64,000 bases of DNA from Mallotus nudiflorus (GCA_947683625.1 CANTUR010000069.1:1302001-1366000), one strand, 5' to 3'. Positions 10,559 to 21,639 are shown, numbered from the stretch's first letter. The notes: generated by a model from the sequence alone, not told the origin. Translations and numbers: made by a program.

Positions 10559-10766
10559 AAACTTCAAGGTTTGGTTACGTATCCTTTTATTTTCATGCAT
10601 TATCTATTCTTTTCTTCTTTCAATTCTTCATAAATTGAAAAAAAAAACAAAAATTTTTTTTTAGTGAAACACGAGAGCATTCATATCCTTGAGTGTAAAC
10701 ATGTAAGGGAGTGCTTTGTGAGGATTTTTTTTTCTATATCTTTTCAAACCTAATTATTTTTTTAGC

Positions 10767-11954
10767 ATGGATATGCCTTATTTTCTTGGTGGGGATGATC
10801 TTTATGTTTATTTGGAATGGATGCAACAAATGGAGGAGATATTTGATTCTCTTGAATTAAGTGATTTCCAAAAGTGTAAACTTGCTTCTTGTAAATTTTT
10901 GGGTCATGCTGCTGTATGGTGGGAAGATTTGATGGCATCATGGAGAGAGAATAGGCATAGAGAGATTAAAAATTGGGAGGTAATGAAGAGGTTAATGACT
11001 AGACATTTTATTCCTTCTGAAGTTAGGGATAAATTTCGTCTTAAATTACAAAGGCTTAAACAAGATGATGAATTATGCGTTAATGATTATATTAAAAAGT
11101 TTAAGTTATTTGTAATTACAAGTGATGTAGGTGAATTTGAAAGGAGGAAAGTTGCAAAATTCATCAGTGGGCTTAAGTGTGATATTGCTAAGAGATTGAA
11201 GAAAGAAGTGCAATTAGAACCTTCTATCTCTTTGAAGGTTGTAATTGAACTTGCTTTGGAGTTTGAAAAGCAGGTGGGTTCTTATGAGGAGACAATAACT
11301 GTGTGTGATTCAAAGGAATATGAAGGTGTTAAAGTTATCAAATTGGTTGAGCAACAAGTTGAGGAGAAGAGTAGGGAGGAAGAGTGACAAATTGAAACTA
11401 CACCACCAAAGACAGTTATTGAAGACATGTGCACAAATCAACTAGTGAGAGAAAATGAGCAAGGCATGAGTGAAAAGGAGAACTTAGAGATTGGGAGCAT
11501 CATGAAAGATCAAGAGTTGGTTATTCATCATGATTATATTAATGATTTTAATCTTTCTTTTTCTAGTGTTTTGAAAGTTATTTTGCAGACTTCTATGCCA
11601 TATAAAGATCCATTTGATGATGTAGTTGAAGTATTTTATACCTACAACAAAATCTATGGAGTCTGCACTAGTAGCAAATAGAACTTGAGATATTCATGTT
11701 TCAAGTTTAGAAAGAAGCAACAAGAATTCAATCCCATGAACAGAAGTTCTATATTTCAAATGTGCTATCAAGTTCAAGTTATGTTGAAGCTACTTATGTG
11801 GATCATTATTTCAAAGGAGAAGTTTTCAACAAAGGAGTTTGTGTTCGACCCTGGAGGATTTGCAAATTTATCAACTCTAGAAGATGGCTATGATTCGAGG
11901 GCGAATCATCTTCAAGAGAGAGGGAATAATATGAACCCTAAAAGGGATCAATAA
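10767..11954 (+). pseudogene. Gag plus unknown C-terminal module, one frame with two stops
   Basis: A single reading frame of 396 codons is interrupted only by TGA at 11385 and TAG at 11679. Residues 1-206 (MDMPYFLGGDDLYVYLEW...) are a retrotransposon gag domain: the WWEDL core, the TRHFIP segment and the FISGL segment fit Ty3/gypsy gag capsid. The rest, about 190 residues, is not a known pol domain. It contains MPYKDPFDDV, YSCFKFRKKQQEFNP and STKEFVFDPGGFANLSTLEDGYDSR, and the last two thirds are conserved in the second copy at 24313-24696. No zinc knuckle, protease D-S/T-G or RT motif is seen. The terminal stop (11952-11954) lies inside the right LTR. The AAG-to-TAG change at 11679 is shown by the relative, which keeps Lys there. 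Confidence 0.82.
11914..11926 (+). promoter_or_regulatory. Polypurine tract of gag-only element
   Basis: A purine run AAGAGAGAGGGAA abuts the right LTR start at 11927; the relative at 24641-24653 has AAGAGGGAGGGAA in the same place. Confidence 0.85.
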
Positions 11955-12717
11955 TGCCTGAATATGAAGAATTCAAGCTAATTAGCTTAATTTCCTATTC
12001 TGAAATTAATTAGCTTGATTGGATGAATTTTGATTTATTTTCCTATTTTGGAGTCAATAAGGAAGATTCAAGAAGATTCTAGAAGATGTGAGAAGATTCA
12101 AGAATATTCCAAGTCAAAGTCAACAAGTCAAAGTCAAAGTCAAATAGTCAACAAGTCAAAGTCAATGGTCAATGGTCAACATATGACATGGCATGCTTTA
12201 ATGCTTAGTTGTCATGAGTTGTCATTTTGCTTAGTTGTCATGAATTGTAATGAGTTGTCAATTTTGACTTTTCACAGATGAGTTGTCATTAGTTGTCCTA
12301 TTTTAAAGGAAATCTCCTTAATTAAGGATTTTCCTATATAGGTATCTTTGGGAATAAGGAATAAAACCTTTTCCTTTAAGGATTAGGTTGTTTACATGCC
12401 TATATAAGGGCTAACCCTATGACATACGAATTTAAGAATCATTGAAATATTAAAAGTGAGGTTTTTCCTTAAACTTTGTTCTTTTGAAACTTTGTAAGTT
12501 TACTTGAATTGTTTCACTTCTACCTTTCATTACAATTCCTAGGTTAGATTAAACTTAGAATTGTGTGATTGTTCATCTTATAATAGCTAAGTATCTTGCT
12601 TCAAATTAATAAGCAAGGGGTTTAGCTCCATCAACACAACCTATCCTTGATGATCCTTGGGCAAGATTTCAAAGTTGGATGCGTGTCCTATCTCTGTTAT
12701 AAGTAGGGTTCGTATCA
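11927..12717 (+). repeat. Right LTR of gag-only element (791 bp)
   Basis: A near-identical copy of 9702-10542 with a small number of substitutions and two lost internal repeat units. It carries the ten-unit GTCAA array (12112-12180) and a TATATAAG box (12401-12408). It is followed directly by the GAGAC target duplicate. Confidence 0.93.
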
Positions 12718-12722
12718 GAGAC
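12718..12722. repeat. Target-site duplication (right copy)
   Basis: GAGAC matches 9697-9701. Removing 9702-12722 leaves a continuous copia RT/RNase H sequence. Confidence 0.93.
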
Positions 12723-13546
12723 TCTATAGGACTTGATTGAAATCTAGCACACAAGCAAGTAGCAAATAATATCGAGTCTACTAGAAGTTAAATAAAGAAT
12801 GCATCCGATCACACCTCAAAATCACTTTTTATCAACCGGTTTATCATTCTCATCTTTGTTAAGTTTGGTTGTGATGCTCATTGGATTTTTACTTATCTTA
12901 GCTCCATCCATGCCAAACTTCTTTAGAATGTCTCTTGCATACTTGGTTTGATTGATGAAAATCTCATTTTTGCATTGCTTGACTTGTAGTATAAGAAAGA
13001 ATTTGAGTTCACCCATTATACTCATCTCAAGTTCTCCTTGCATTAAATTAGATAATTCCTCACACACGTAATGGTTAGTGGCACTAAATAAAATTTCATC
13101 AACATATATTTGAACAATTAATAAATCATGCTTGGATTTCTTTACGAAAAAAGTTGCATTAACTTTTCCTTTGGAGAACCCTTTCTCTAATAGGAAGTTA
13201 CTCAATCATTCATACTAAGCTCTAGGAGCTTGTTTCAATCCATATAATGCTTTGGAAAGTTTAATACATCATTTGGAAAATTAAAGCTTTCAAAACCTGG
13301 AGGTTGTTCAACATACACCTCTTTTTCAATAAAACCATTTAGAAAAGCACTTTTAATATCCATTTGATGAAGTTTAAAATCCATGAATGATGCAAATGCA
13401 ATTAGCATTCTAATAGCTTTTAACCTTGCAATAGGGGAATAGGTTTCATTATAATTAATGCCTTCTTCTTGATAATAACCTTTAGCTACTAGTCTGGATT
13501 TATTCCTAGTTATGGCACCTTGTTCATTCATCTTATTTCTAAACAC
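12723..13546 (-). pseudogene. Copia reverse transcriptase (Sirevirus)
   Basis: The minus strand encodes a typical copia RT: SRLVAKGYYQEEGINYNETYSPIARL, then LHQMDIKSAFLNGFIEKEVYVEQPPGFE, then the palm segment IVQIYVDEILFSATN, and finally the SSRLDI/CLCARFQSSP region leading into RNase H. The catalytic YVDD has become YVDE, losing the second aspartate. A frameshift near 13210-13235 separates the two halves and a stop follows KPVDKK at 12822. The segment joins 9133-9696 across the nested element. Confidence 0.85.
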
Positions 13547-13549
13547 CCA

Positions 13550-14340
13550 TTTGGCACTTGTAATAGGATGATGTTTCAGTCTAGGAACTAAGGTCTAAAC
13601 CTTATTTCTCTTAAATTAATTTAACTTTTCTTGCATAGTAATGACCCAAAATTCATCACACAAAGCATCATGAACATTTATTGGTTTAATTTGAAAAATG
13701 AAGGCTAAATTAACAATAGACTTTAATTGAGATTTAGTAGTTACCCCTTTTTTAGTGTCACCTATAATGAGGTCTTGAGGATGAGCTTTCTTGAATTACC
13801 AATCCTTTAAAAGTTCATCCTTCAAGGGAGGTTGAGACATTTCCTCATTGTCCTTCTTGCTTGGACCTTCAACTTCTAAAGGATTACTAGCATTTTCTTC
13901 TTGAGTTTCCACAATCTCATCATTACCTATAAGATCATCAACACTACAAATATCCTTTCTAGGATTAAGTGAGTTTGAAATATTAAATACAACATGCATT
14001 AACTCTTTAACTATTAGAGTTCTCTTATTAAATACTCTATATGCTTAACTAGAAATAGAATAGCCTAGTAAAATTCCTTCATTGGTTGTAGAATCAAATT
14101 TTCTAAGATTATCCTTGGTGTTTAATATAAAGCACTTACATCCAAATACTTTTAGATATAAGATTTTGGGTTTTCTATTGTTTTATAGCTCATAAGAAGT
14201 TTTATTCAAAATTTGTCTTTTGAAAACTCCATTTAAAATGTACCGAGACGTGTTAATGGCTTCCACCCAAAATTATAAATGCAAATTATACTTATAAAGC
14301 ATTGTTCTAGTCATTTTCATAAGATTTCTATTTTTCCTTT
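13550..14340 (-). pseudogene. Copia integrase C-terminal half and linker (decayed)
   Basis: Short broken segments on the minus strand match the expected order between integrase core and RT. Around 14040-14340 pieces of the RNRTPQ/WAEAINTAC...NR-type region are recognisable despite stops. At 13796-13999 there is an acidic linker (SNPLEVEGPSKKDNEEMSQPP) of the kind found between integrase and RT in this group. No continuous frame. Confidence 0.55.
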
Positions 14341-14343
14341 GAA

Positions 14344-15063
14344 TTACCACATTTTGTTGAGGAGTTCTAGGAGAAGAGAATGTATATAAATACCATTTTC
14401 ATCACAAAAGTTTTTGAAAAATTCATTTTCAAACTCGGTTCTATGATCACTTATAATAGAAGAAATACAAAAACCTTTTTCTTTTTGAACTCTTTTTACA
14501 AACTTTTTAAAAGCTTTAAATGCATCATTCTTATGAGTAAGGAAACATACCCAAGTAAATCTAGAGTAATCATTAACTAATACATATGCATAGTGCATAC
14601 CACCACGACTAGTAACTCTAGTTAGTCCAAACAAATCCATATGTATAAGTTTAAGTGGCTTAGAAGTGGACATTACATTTTTTAGCTTAAATGAGGACTT
14701 GGATTGTTGTTCCTTTTGACAAGCATCATAAGGTTTATTCTTAGGGAATTCAAGCTTAGGTAAACTAATTAAAAGTTCATGTTTATAAAGATCATTCAAT
14801 AGCTTAAAATTTGCATGTCCTAACCTTCTATACCATGTCCATGTGTCATGGGAAATTAACATCAAGCATTTAATATCTTTTTTATCAATCTTATTCAAAT
14901 AAATAACATAAACATTATCAACTCTTTCACCATTAAAAATTACTTTAGCTTCATCAAGACTACTAACAAAGCAATTCTTAGGATAGAAAGTGACCTTATT
15001 TCCCATATCACATAATTGACTTATACTAAGCAAGTTATGTTTAAGACCATTAACAAGCAACAC
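14344..15063 (-). pseudogene. Copia GAG-pre-integrase and integrase core (Sirevirus)
   Basis: A 239-codon open stretch encodes the pre-integrase segment (LLSISQLCDMGNKVTF...LGHANFKLLNDL) and much of the integrase core (LIHMDLFGLTRVTSRGGMHYAYVLVNDYSRFTWV...IISDHRTEFENEFF). The first D (HMDLFG) and second D (SDHRTEF) of the DDE triad are present, but the usual glycine of SDHGTEF is arginine. It inserts copied DNA into the genome in functional relatives. Upstream it continues, through a stop, into the protease at about 15080-15240. Confidence 0.85.
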
Positions 15064-15079
15064 ATAGTGTATAGTTAAG

Positions 15080-15540
15080 GATTAAGGATTACTAATTTCT
15101 CCAATGCCAATAATCTATCCTTTTGCATTGTCCCCGAAAGTAATGTGTTCAGCATCCTTAGCATTAAGCTTATTGAATTGCTCCTTGTCTCCTATCATAT
15201 GCCCTGAGCATCCACTATTAAGATACCATTTGTTTTTTTATCTTGTGGACTTCAAGCACACCTACATAAGAAAATTTAAGCATTCTTTTGAACCCAAACC
15301 TTTTTTGGTATAGTTTGGTTAGTTTTAAGATAGTTTGTAGGAAGTAAGTTCATGTGCAGTCTTCTATAGAAGCACACATTATTGGTATGTCCCTTAATCA
15401 TGCAAAATGTGCATTCAACATTTGCAAACTTATTTCTCTTAGGAGGATATGCATTCCTAATGTGTGAAGCATGCCTTTGTTGATATTGTGGTATGTATCT
15501 CCTAAAGTTATTTTGAGTCATAGTGTGAGACATGCATTAG
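15080..15540 (-). pseudogene. Copia protease and second zinc-knuckle region (Sirevirus)
   Basis: The minus strand near 15185-15240 reads WYLNSGCSGHMIGDKEQF, which is the copia protease active-site block with catalytic D-S-G mutated to N-S-G. Upstream (15276-15533) an 85-codon frame holds CTFCMIKGHTNNVC, a C-x2-C-x4-H-x4-C knuckle, and ends in VWVQKNA, comparable to the WVPK segment before the protease in Sireviruses. The enzyme would mature the polyprotein; the D-to-N change would inactivate it. Confidence 0.7.
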
Positions 15541-15881
15541 TAATGACAATGTGTATTTTGATAGGTTTGTGAAATATGTCTAGGTGCATTATGTTGTGCA
15601 ACATGCTTATAAGTATTGTGTCTAGTGTATATGCAAGCATGTTTAGGTTGTGTTTTCTTAGCATGATGCTAAGCTCTTTGTGTCATATAAGGTTGAGTCT
15701 TATAACACTTTCCTTGAGTTTTTGACATATAAGATCATTTAGCTTTGAAAACTTGAGTCTTATTTTGTTTTAAGGTAGAAAGAGCATAAATATTTAAGGC
15801 TTTACCAAAATTAATATGTGATGATGAGGATGAAGCTATTCCATTGGTATATCCAATTCCATGTATGTCTCCATGGAATTT

Positions 15882-16154
15882 TTAAGAGTCAAGAATATTA
15901 TTCAAAGATTTTTTTACCTTTATGAGTTTCTCAATGGAATTTTTCAAATTTAAGACTTCCTTGGAAAGCTTTTGATTTTCATCATTTACTTTATTAAGTT
16001 GATCATCCAAGGAATTTGAAGTTTTCAAATCATTAGCCAATTTATCATTTGATTTAATAAGATTAGAAAATTCATTTGTTAATTTTTCAAATTCCTTAGT
16101 TAGGCTAGATAACTCATGCTTATAACTTCTTCTTAGATAATAAGTTTTTTGCAT
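15882..16154 (-). pseudogene. Coiled-coil segment between gag and protease (Sirevirus)
   Basis: A 90-codon open stretch rich in Lys, Asn, Leu and Glu (ANDLKTSNSLDDQLNKVNDE and ENQKLSKEVLNLKNSIEKL) has heptad-like leucine spacing and would form a coiled coil. Its position after the gag zinc knuckle is where Sireviruses carry such a region. The ends are eroded by stops. Confidence 0.6.
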
Positions 16155-16159
16155 TTAAG

Positions 16160-17340
16160 CAAGAGTTTCCTTACCATAGAGCTTTTAATATCATCATCAT
16201 TATTATATTCATCATCATCATCATCATCACAATAATCATCATCATAGGAAGAATTAGATATAGATGGTACCTCTTTTTCGCTTTTAAGAGCCATAAAACA
16301 AAGGTTTGCTACTTCTTATTGTTCCTCTTTCATTTTCAATTTAGAGGAGTCATCCCAAGTTTCCTTATACGCCCTCCTTTTCTCTTCTATTCCTTTGCTC
16401 TTATTTTTGAGTTTGGGACACTCATTTTGGATGTGACCCGGTTTCTTGCATTTATAGTAAGTAACATCTTTGGTTTTCTTTTTACCTTCTCCTTTATACT
16501 TCTTGTAGAAGTCTCTTGTTCTTGATAAATGTTTCTTTTTCAAGAACTTCTTGAATTTTCTAGTGAGCATGGAAATTTCATCATCTTCATTACTAGAACC
16601 TTCAACATTTTCTTCTTCACTATCATTTTGTGAAGTTTTCAAGGCAATGTTCTTCTTCTTCTCTTCCTTTTCTTTTTGCTCTTCACCTCTTTGCTTAATT
16701 TTTAGCTTATATGTTAAGAGCTTTCCAATAAGCATGTCAGTAGAGAGAGTTGAGAGGTCTTAAGCTTCCTTAATTGAAGTAACCCAAGATTCCCAATCCT
16801 TCTTAGGTAGGATTCTTAGAATCTTCTTGTTTACTTTTTCTTTGGAGAAATGCTTTCCAAGTTTCTTGAGGTTCGTGACCAGAGCGTTGAGTCAATTTGT
16901 CATCTCTATGATTGACTCTTGAGGCTTCATCTTGGAAAGTTCGTATTCATACATATGAAGTTGAACCTTCTTACTTCTAACTTACACATTGCCTTCATAA
17001 TGATTTTTCAAGGTCTCCCACATTTCCTTGGCCAATATGCAATGTTGAAGCTTGCCTCCTTCTTCCCTTGTCATAGAAGAGACTAAATTGATCATTACCT
17101 TTTATTTTTATATTTTTCTTCCTTTTGCTCATTGTTCTATTGACTCCTTGGTAGAGTAGGTACCACACCATCAATAGTAGTTGTAGGTGGTTCCCAACAT
17201 TTTAAGATAATATCCTAAAGTTTGATGGAATCACAATAAAGGAATAGATCCATTTTGAACATCCAATGAGGATAGCCACTACCATCAAAGAATTTCAAAG
17301 TGAAGAAATAATTTATGATTCACTCCCTATGATCTTGTAT
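16160..17340 (-). pseudogene. Copia gag (Sirevirus)
   Basis: On the minus strand, from about 17340: FFDGSGYPHWMFKMDLFLYC, then WETLKNHYEGN and VRSKKVQLHMYEYELSKMK, IEMTN and LVTNLKKLGKHFSKEKVNKKILRILPKKDWESWVT, the UBN2-type copia gag capsid. The frame is open at 16316-16735, where the zinc knuckle YYKCKKPGHIQNECPK is followed by ETWDDSS, typical of Sirevirus gag. At 16189-16240 a (ATC)n run encodes an aspartate-rich stretch. Stops at about 16740-16760, 16890 and 17100 break the capsid part. Confidence 0.8.
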
Positions 17341-17367
17341 TCTAGCAATGAAGTTCCTAGAATTCAA

Positions 17368-17380
17368 GCTCCTATACCAA
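17368..17380 (-). promoter_or_regulatory. Primer binding site of Sirevirus-like element
   Basis: The minus strand reads TTGGTATAGGAGC, one or two bases away from the tRNA-iMet site TGGTATCAGAGC, directly next to the LTR end at 17382. Confidence 0.7.
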
Positions 17381-17381
17381 T

Positions 17382-18469
17382 TGAAAAAGCCCTAGAGGGG
17401 AGGAGGTGAATATTACTATTAAATAAAAATTGGAATTAAAAATAATTCTTTATAATAATTGAAAGAATATTGAGAACATAATGATTTAAGGAGTTCGGAT
17501 TCAACAACAATCTTATGTCTCCACCTAACTTATCCCCAAGTTAAGATTTTCAATCACCTAAAATCTTATTCATAAGATTAAGATTACATAAGAGTTTTAT
17601 GGCTTACTTTTATAACCTTACAACATGAGTTTTCAAGGCTCACTCAAAAAACCAAATCCTAAGTGTTTCAATGGACAACACTTAAACCAATTCCTTTGGA
17701 AATAAATCTCACTTCCTTACTAATTTATCCTAAGATTTAAGATGAAGAGAAATTCTATTTCTAACATAACCAACTCTCATAAGAGTTATAAACAAAGGGT
17801 GAATATTTAAGAATTTAAGAGCTTTAATATTAAGATAGAGAATGATAATACGAAAAAATGACTTAACTTCCATTCAGCTTTAGAGGTGTTTATATATATG
17901 AACACTCATAAATAAAGTTTTTGGAGGTGCAAATAATGTGTCCAACATCTATATTTTGAAACTAATATTTATAATTTTGAATTATTGAAAGTAATATTGT
18001 CAAACTGTTGTTCATAAGTTGAAATCATGATTGGCTACTAGAGATGTTTATAATTTCTTCATAAAAAGTTGTAGATATTTGACTTAACATTCCATATCAT
18101 TTTGAATAATCTCAATTGGACTTATGTAGCTCAAGATATTGCTGAAATATTAAGAGCTATGCAATCTAAAATGGCAGCTGTATATGTTGACTTCTACTCA
18201 ATTTCATAATCAAATGAACTCAAATTTTGACAAGTAAGCTCAATTCAAAAAGCTTAAAATGTCTACTTCAAATGTAAAAAAGATAACTTTCTCATTATAA
18301 AGCTTTAAGGATGTCAAAAGCCTTTTTAAATCTCAGAGGTCGAATCAGCCCAAGACATTCATACTTCATTTTAACTTCCAATAGAGTCCTAACTTATACA
18401 TGCTTAAATAAACAAATTAAATGCTCAAAATTAAGTTTGTTAAGATCAAGATTAATTTTTTCCAGTACA
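17382..18469 (-). repeat. Probable 5' LTR of Sirevirus-like element
   Basis: The inner end (17382) is set by the primer site and a TGAAAAAGCCCTAGAGGGG sequence resembling Sirevirus U5 ends. A minus-strand TATATATAAACA box lies at about 17891-17903. The outer end is not certain: no second LTR copy is available, and 18469 is chosen only because the sequence reads ...CAGTACA there. No coding frame. Confidence 0.5.
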
Positions 18470-19387
18470 AGTTAAAGCATAGCAAGAAATAAATAAATTA
18501 CATAAGGAGCATATGTGGACTATGGCTAAGGTAATTCTTTTACATGTTAACTATTCATTATAAAATATAATGAAGAAATTATGAATGGTGAATGATATCT
18601 CATGTATTTTTTATACGGATATTTATATGTTTATAATACATTATATATGGTTTGATATTATCATGGGTTAATATTTTAAAGGACAAATTTGATAATTCAA
18701 AGATTGACTTGTATTGTAATTCCACCTTAGAACATACAAATGTTTTATAGTTAAATTGGAGATTAAGCTTGTATAGACAATTTGTAAAGCCTTACAAAAC
18801 CTTGGCTGAAGCTTTATAAATGTGCCATCTGAGATGGAAAAAGAGGATTGGAAATGGCTTTTAACAAATTATTTTTTGATTGAGCGGGTTTCAAGTATTA
18901 ATGAATTTTTTATTTACTAAGTAGATTAATAACTTAAGGCTATTTGTAATAAATGACAAAATATGATCATATTTTTTACTTTATACAGAAACTAAGCAGT
19001 CAAAACTCTTTAATAGAGCTCAATCTTCAATGCCACATCATACTGGAAGCAAACCTCATAGAGAGTAAATATATGAAATGGTAATATGTTTATTCTTTTT
19101 TGAAATATTAAATTAAAACTAACATTGACATATTTGCTTAATTTATTAAGGGAGGAAAGGAAAGGAAACCTTATAATATTGGAAAGCTTTTTTTTTTTTA
19201 GACTCAAACGAGAGAAGAAAAGTTGGTTGACCCTGAAACGCAAAACAAATATATATGTTGCTTTATTAGAACACTTTTTTTTACATCTACATACACATAA
19301 AAACTCATTTTTCTGACCACTAACTAATTTTGGTTACATTAATGGCTGAAATTGTAGAGATGATTGAATATGAACCATTGCTCAAAT
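18470..19387. other. AT-rich stretch without recognised gene
   Basis: Nothing coding or repeated within the window is seen. Small frames (19010-19243 on minus, 19125-19316 on plus) overlap a T-rich run and look accidental. Confidence 0.4.
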
Positions 19388-19575
19388 CTTGAAGTTGTAA
19401 ATAAGTGTTTTGGGGCTCAACATCATAGTAATGTGTATGATTATGGGGGTGGGATGAAGCGAAAACATTTCAATGATCCTAGTAAGACAAAGATTGAGGA
19501 GCTTCAAGCAAAGCTTCATTGAAAAGAAGAAGAAAATCTTATCTTGAAGAAATAGATTGAAGGTATTAAAGGTTG
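19388..19575 (+). pseudogene. Possible CACTA (En/Spm-type) transposase C-terminal remnant
   Basis: The plus strand encodes LEVVNKCFGAQHHSNVYDYG followed by GGMKRKHFNDPSKTKIEELQ and AKLH-stop-KEEENLILKK-stop. This resembles the C-terminal Gly-rich linker plus coiled coil of Ptta/En/Spm transposase-family proteins. Two in-frame stops break it. The similarity is by eye only; a coiled coil alone would be weak evidence. Confidence 0.35.
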
Positions 19576-21020
19576 ATTATAGAAGATTAAACATTGCATT
19601 ATACCACAATCTACAATCTATAGCCACTAAAACTTCATCTCCCCCAACTACAAGTATGAATAATGCAAATCATGTTTGATTTTTTATTACTTTGTTCTTT
19701 TTTTATATAGGAGTTAATATTATTATTTAAAATGTTGTTGAGCACTATGCATTAGCTAGTTTGTTGATAAGTAGCTTTTTAATATTTCATTTACAAATAG
19801 TTGTGCTAACTTGATTGAAAATTATTTTTATTTTAGTGAGATTAGGGTCAAGGGTACTTCTATTAGGGAGGGTACTAGTCTTGTCTCAATATCATAGACT
19901 TTCCTTATCCTTTTACACGACCTCACTTTAATTTTTTTTGCTTAAAACCTATATTGAAAATCTTCTCCTTTATATGCCATTATTCCTTATGGTATATTTT
20001 GATAGATTTAATTGATATGAATTTTTTTTTTTGGTGTTTGGTGTTCTGAATAATTTCATTTGCCTTACTTATAGGAATCTTAATTCTATCTGGGGTACTT
20101 TATCTTTCTCACCAAATATCTTGATCAACTTATCTTTTTTTCCTTTATGCTAGGCTAGTTGTGCATCTTTTCTCTTTACCGAAGATGATTAACCTTTTGC
20201 TCTATGTCCTTTTATTGAACTTCATAAATATATCTTATGGAAAATGCTACCTTGAATTTCTTGTTCAAAGCATTATTGTTGTTTTTTAAAATGCATTGAT
20301 AGATATACACAGATGTACATTTATTGTCTAAGTACATGTAGTACAAACTCTTAGCATAAGTGTTTTATAGTTGAATTCACTACTCTAGTATATATATGGA
20401 GAGTTTATTTGTGATGATGCAAGTTAACAAACTCCATATTGGTTAAGTCATTACAAAAGGCATATAATTCTCCATTTATTGGGGTCAAGGGTACTTGTAC
20501 CATAGGTTTAATTATGCATGATAAGAAATTAGGGAAATATTTTGGCTTTTCAAGTTTACAATTTTATAGACAATGCTTTGGTAAATAGGAATTGGAGGAA
20601 GAGGACCCTAAAAGATTATCAAAATAGTTAAAGGGAAAAGAGTAAGTGGCCATTATTGGTGCATGAACTATTATGATTATCTCTAATGGTTAGGCCTTTT
20701 GGCCATAGCCTGCCTCCCACCTACAAATATTTGTGAAAGTTGCCCCTCTTACCCATAAGTATTTTGTATGATTAATTTTATAATGTGAAAATAAATACAG
20801 TTAATTTCATTGCAAGATGAGGGTTGGTATTATTATTATATGTGAAAGATTTCTTATAAACTTTTTATCTTAGGTAATGTCTTTTGCATATTATATATTT
20901 ATTGCTTTAAATATGTTATAATAATAAGTGCAATTTTTTAATTTTTATCATAATATTTCCTTTAAATTGTCAATAGCCTAATTTACTATTGATAGTAATG
21001 GAATTTTTTTGTGCTTTATA
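19576..21020. other. AT-rich stretch, no gene recognised
   Basis: Two short related blocks reading GGGTCAAGGGTACTT occur near 19847 and 20484. No frame of convincing composition is present. Confidence 0.4.
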
Positions 21021-21215
21021 GGTTTTTGGAGAAATAACTAATTAATATAGTATATAATAAGCTTGTTAGCATGATTATGGTAGTTATTTTGGACCATATG
21101 ACTATTGATACCTATGCAATTTTTTTGGTAATACACAGGTTTTTGAAGAAATGACTAACATCGGATACAATCAGCTTGTTAGCATGATTATGGTAATTAT
21201 TTTGGACCATAAGAA
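21021..21215 (+). repeat. 117-bp tandem duplication, two diverged copies
   Basis: GGTTTTTGGAGAAATAACTA at 21021 and GGTTTTTGAAGAAATGACTA at 21138 begin two copies sharing CAGCTTGTTAGCATGATTATGGTA... and TTATTTTGGACCATA. Each block is preceded by a T-rich tract ending in AG and followed by ATTATGGTARTTA, so each looks like a short exon with splice-like borders. The second copy is open (VFEEMTNIGYNQLVSMIM). Confidence 0.6.
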
Positions 21216-21456
21216 AATACAGTTCTATTGTGTTTAGTCTTTTATTGATGAATAATCAGTTATTAATAATATGTCTTTGTTTTGTTTATCAATAAACATA
21301 TAATACTCATTTGTTAATGTTCTTTACGCTTTTAAATACTCATATATATATCACATGATTGATGGTAATGGAAAAATTAGAATCAATAATAAATATGATT
21401 TATAGTTTTGTTCTTCAATAAATTAATGACTGAAATGGTGAATAGGCAGTAGTAAT

Positions 21457-21460
<4 letters not shown>

Positions 21461-21494
<34 letters not shown>

Positions 21495-21513
21495 TATTAT
21501 TATTATTATTATT
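21461..21513. repeat. (AAT)n-(ATT)n palindromic microsatellite
   Basis: About eleven AAT units switch to about seven ATT units at 21493, so the tract is self-complementary and could extrude a hairpin. Confidence 0.9.
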
Positions 21514-21639
21514 TAATAGTAATTATTTATAATGACAAGAATAATTTTTGCTATTAAAATAAAATAACAAGAGAATCATATATTTATAGTAATGGAAAAA
21601 TCCCCACACTATTATTTGACAATAATTATAAAAATATAA

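Larger units (their letters stand above)
9702..12717 (+). mobile_element. Non-autonomous gag-only LTR retrotransposon (TR-GAG type)
   Basis: A complete 3016-bp element: left LTR 9702-10542, tRNA-Met-like primer site 10546-10558, one gag-containing frame 10767-11954, purine tract 11914-11926, right LTR 11927-12717, and perfect 5-bp target duplications. The internal region is only 1384 bp and has no protease, RT or integrase. The gag domain is of Ty3/gypsy type. LTR ends form an imperfect inverted pair (TAATATGAACCCTA at one end, complement of TGATACGAACCCTA at the other), so the usual TG start has mutated to TA. A relative lies at about 23880-25406. Confidence 0.93.
8083..18469 (-). mobile_element. 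Sirevirus-like Ty1/copia, decayed, interrupted by a nested insert
   Basis: Minus-strand copia remnant. From its 5' side (high coordinates): probable LTR (17382 to about 18469), primer site (17368-17380), gag with zinc knuckle, a coiled-coil segment, protease, integrase, RT and RNase H ending at 9133, then a 1-kb 3' region with repeated polypurine tracts. The 3' region stops at 8083 against the chromovirus LTR, so the 3' LTR is outside the window or was displaced. An insertion at 9702-12717 is not part of it. The multiple polypurine tracts and the LTR U5 beginning with a CCCTAGAGGGG-type sequence are typical of the SIRE/Maximus group. Many stops and frameshifts make it inactive. Confidence 0.8.

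Noticed and set aside
16189..16240. (ATC)n microsatellite as an independent feature
   Set aside because: It falls inside the copia gag remnant and encodes its acidic stretch, so it is covered by that entry.
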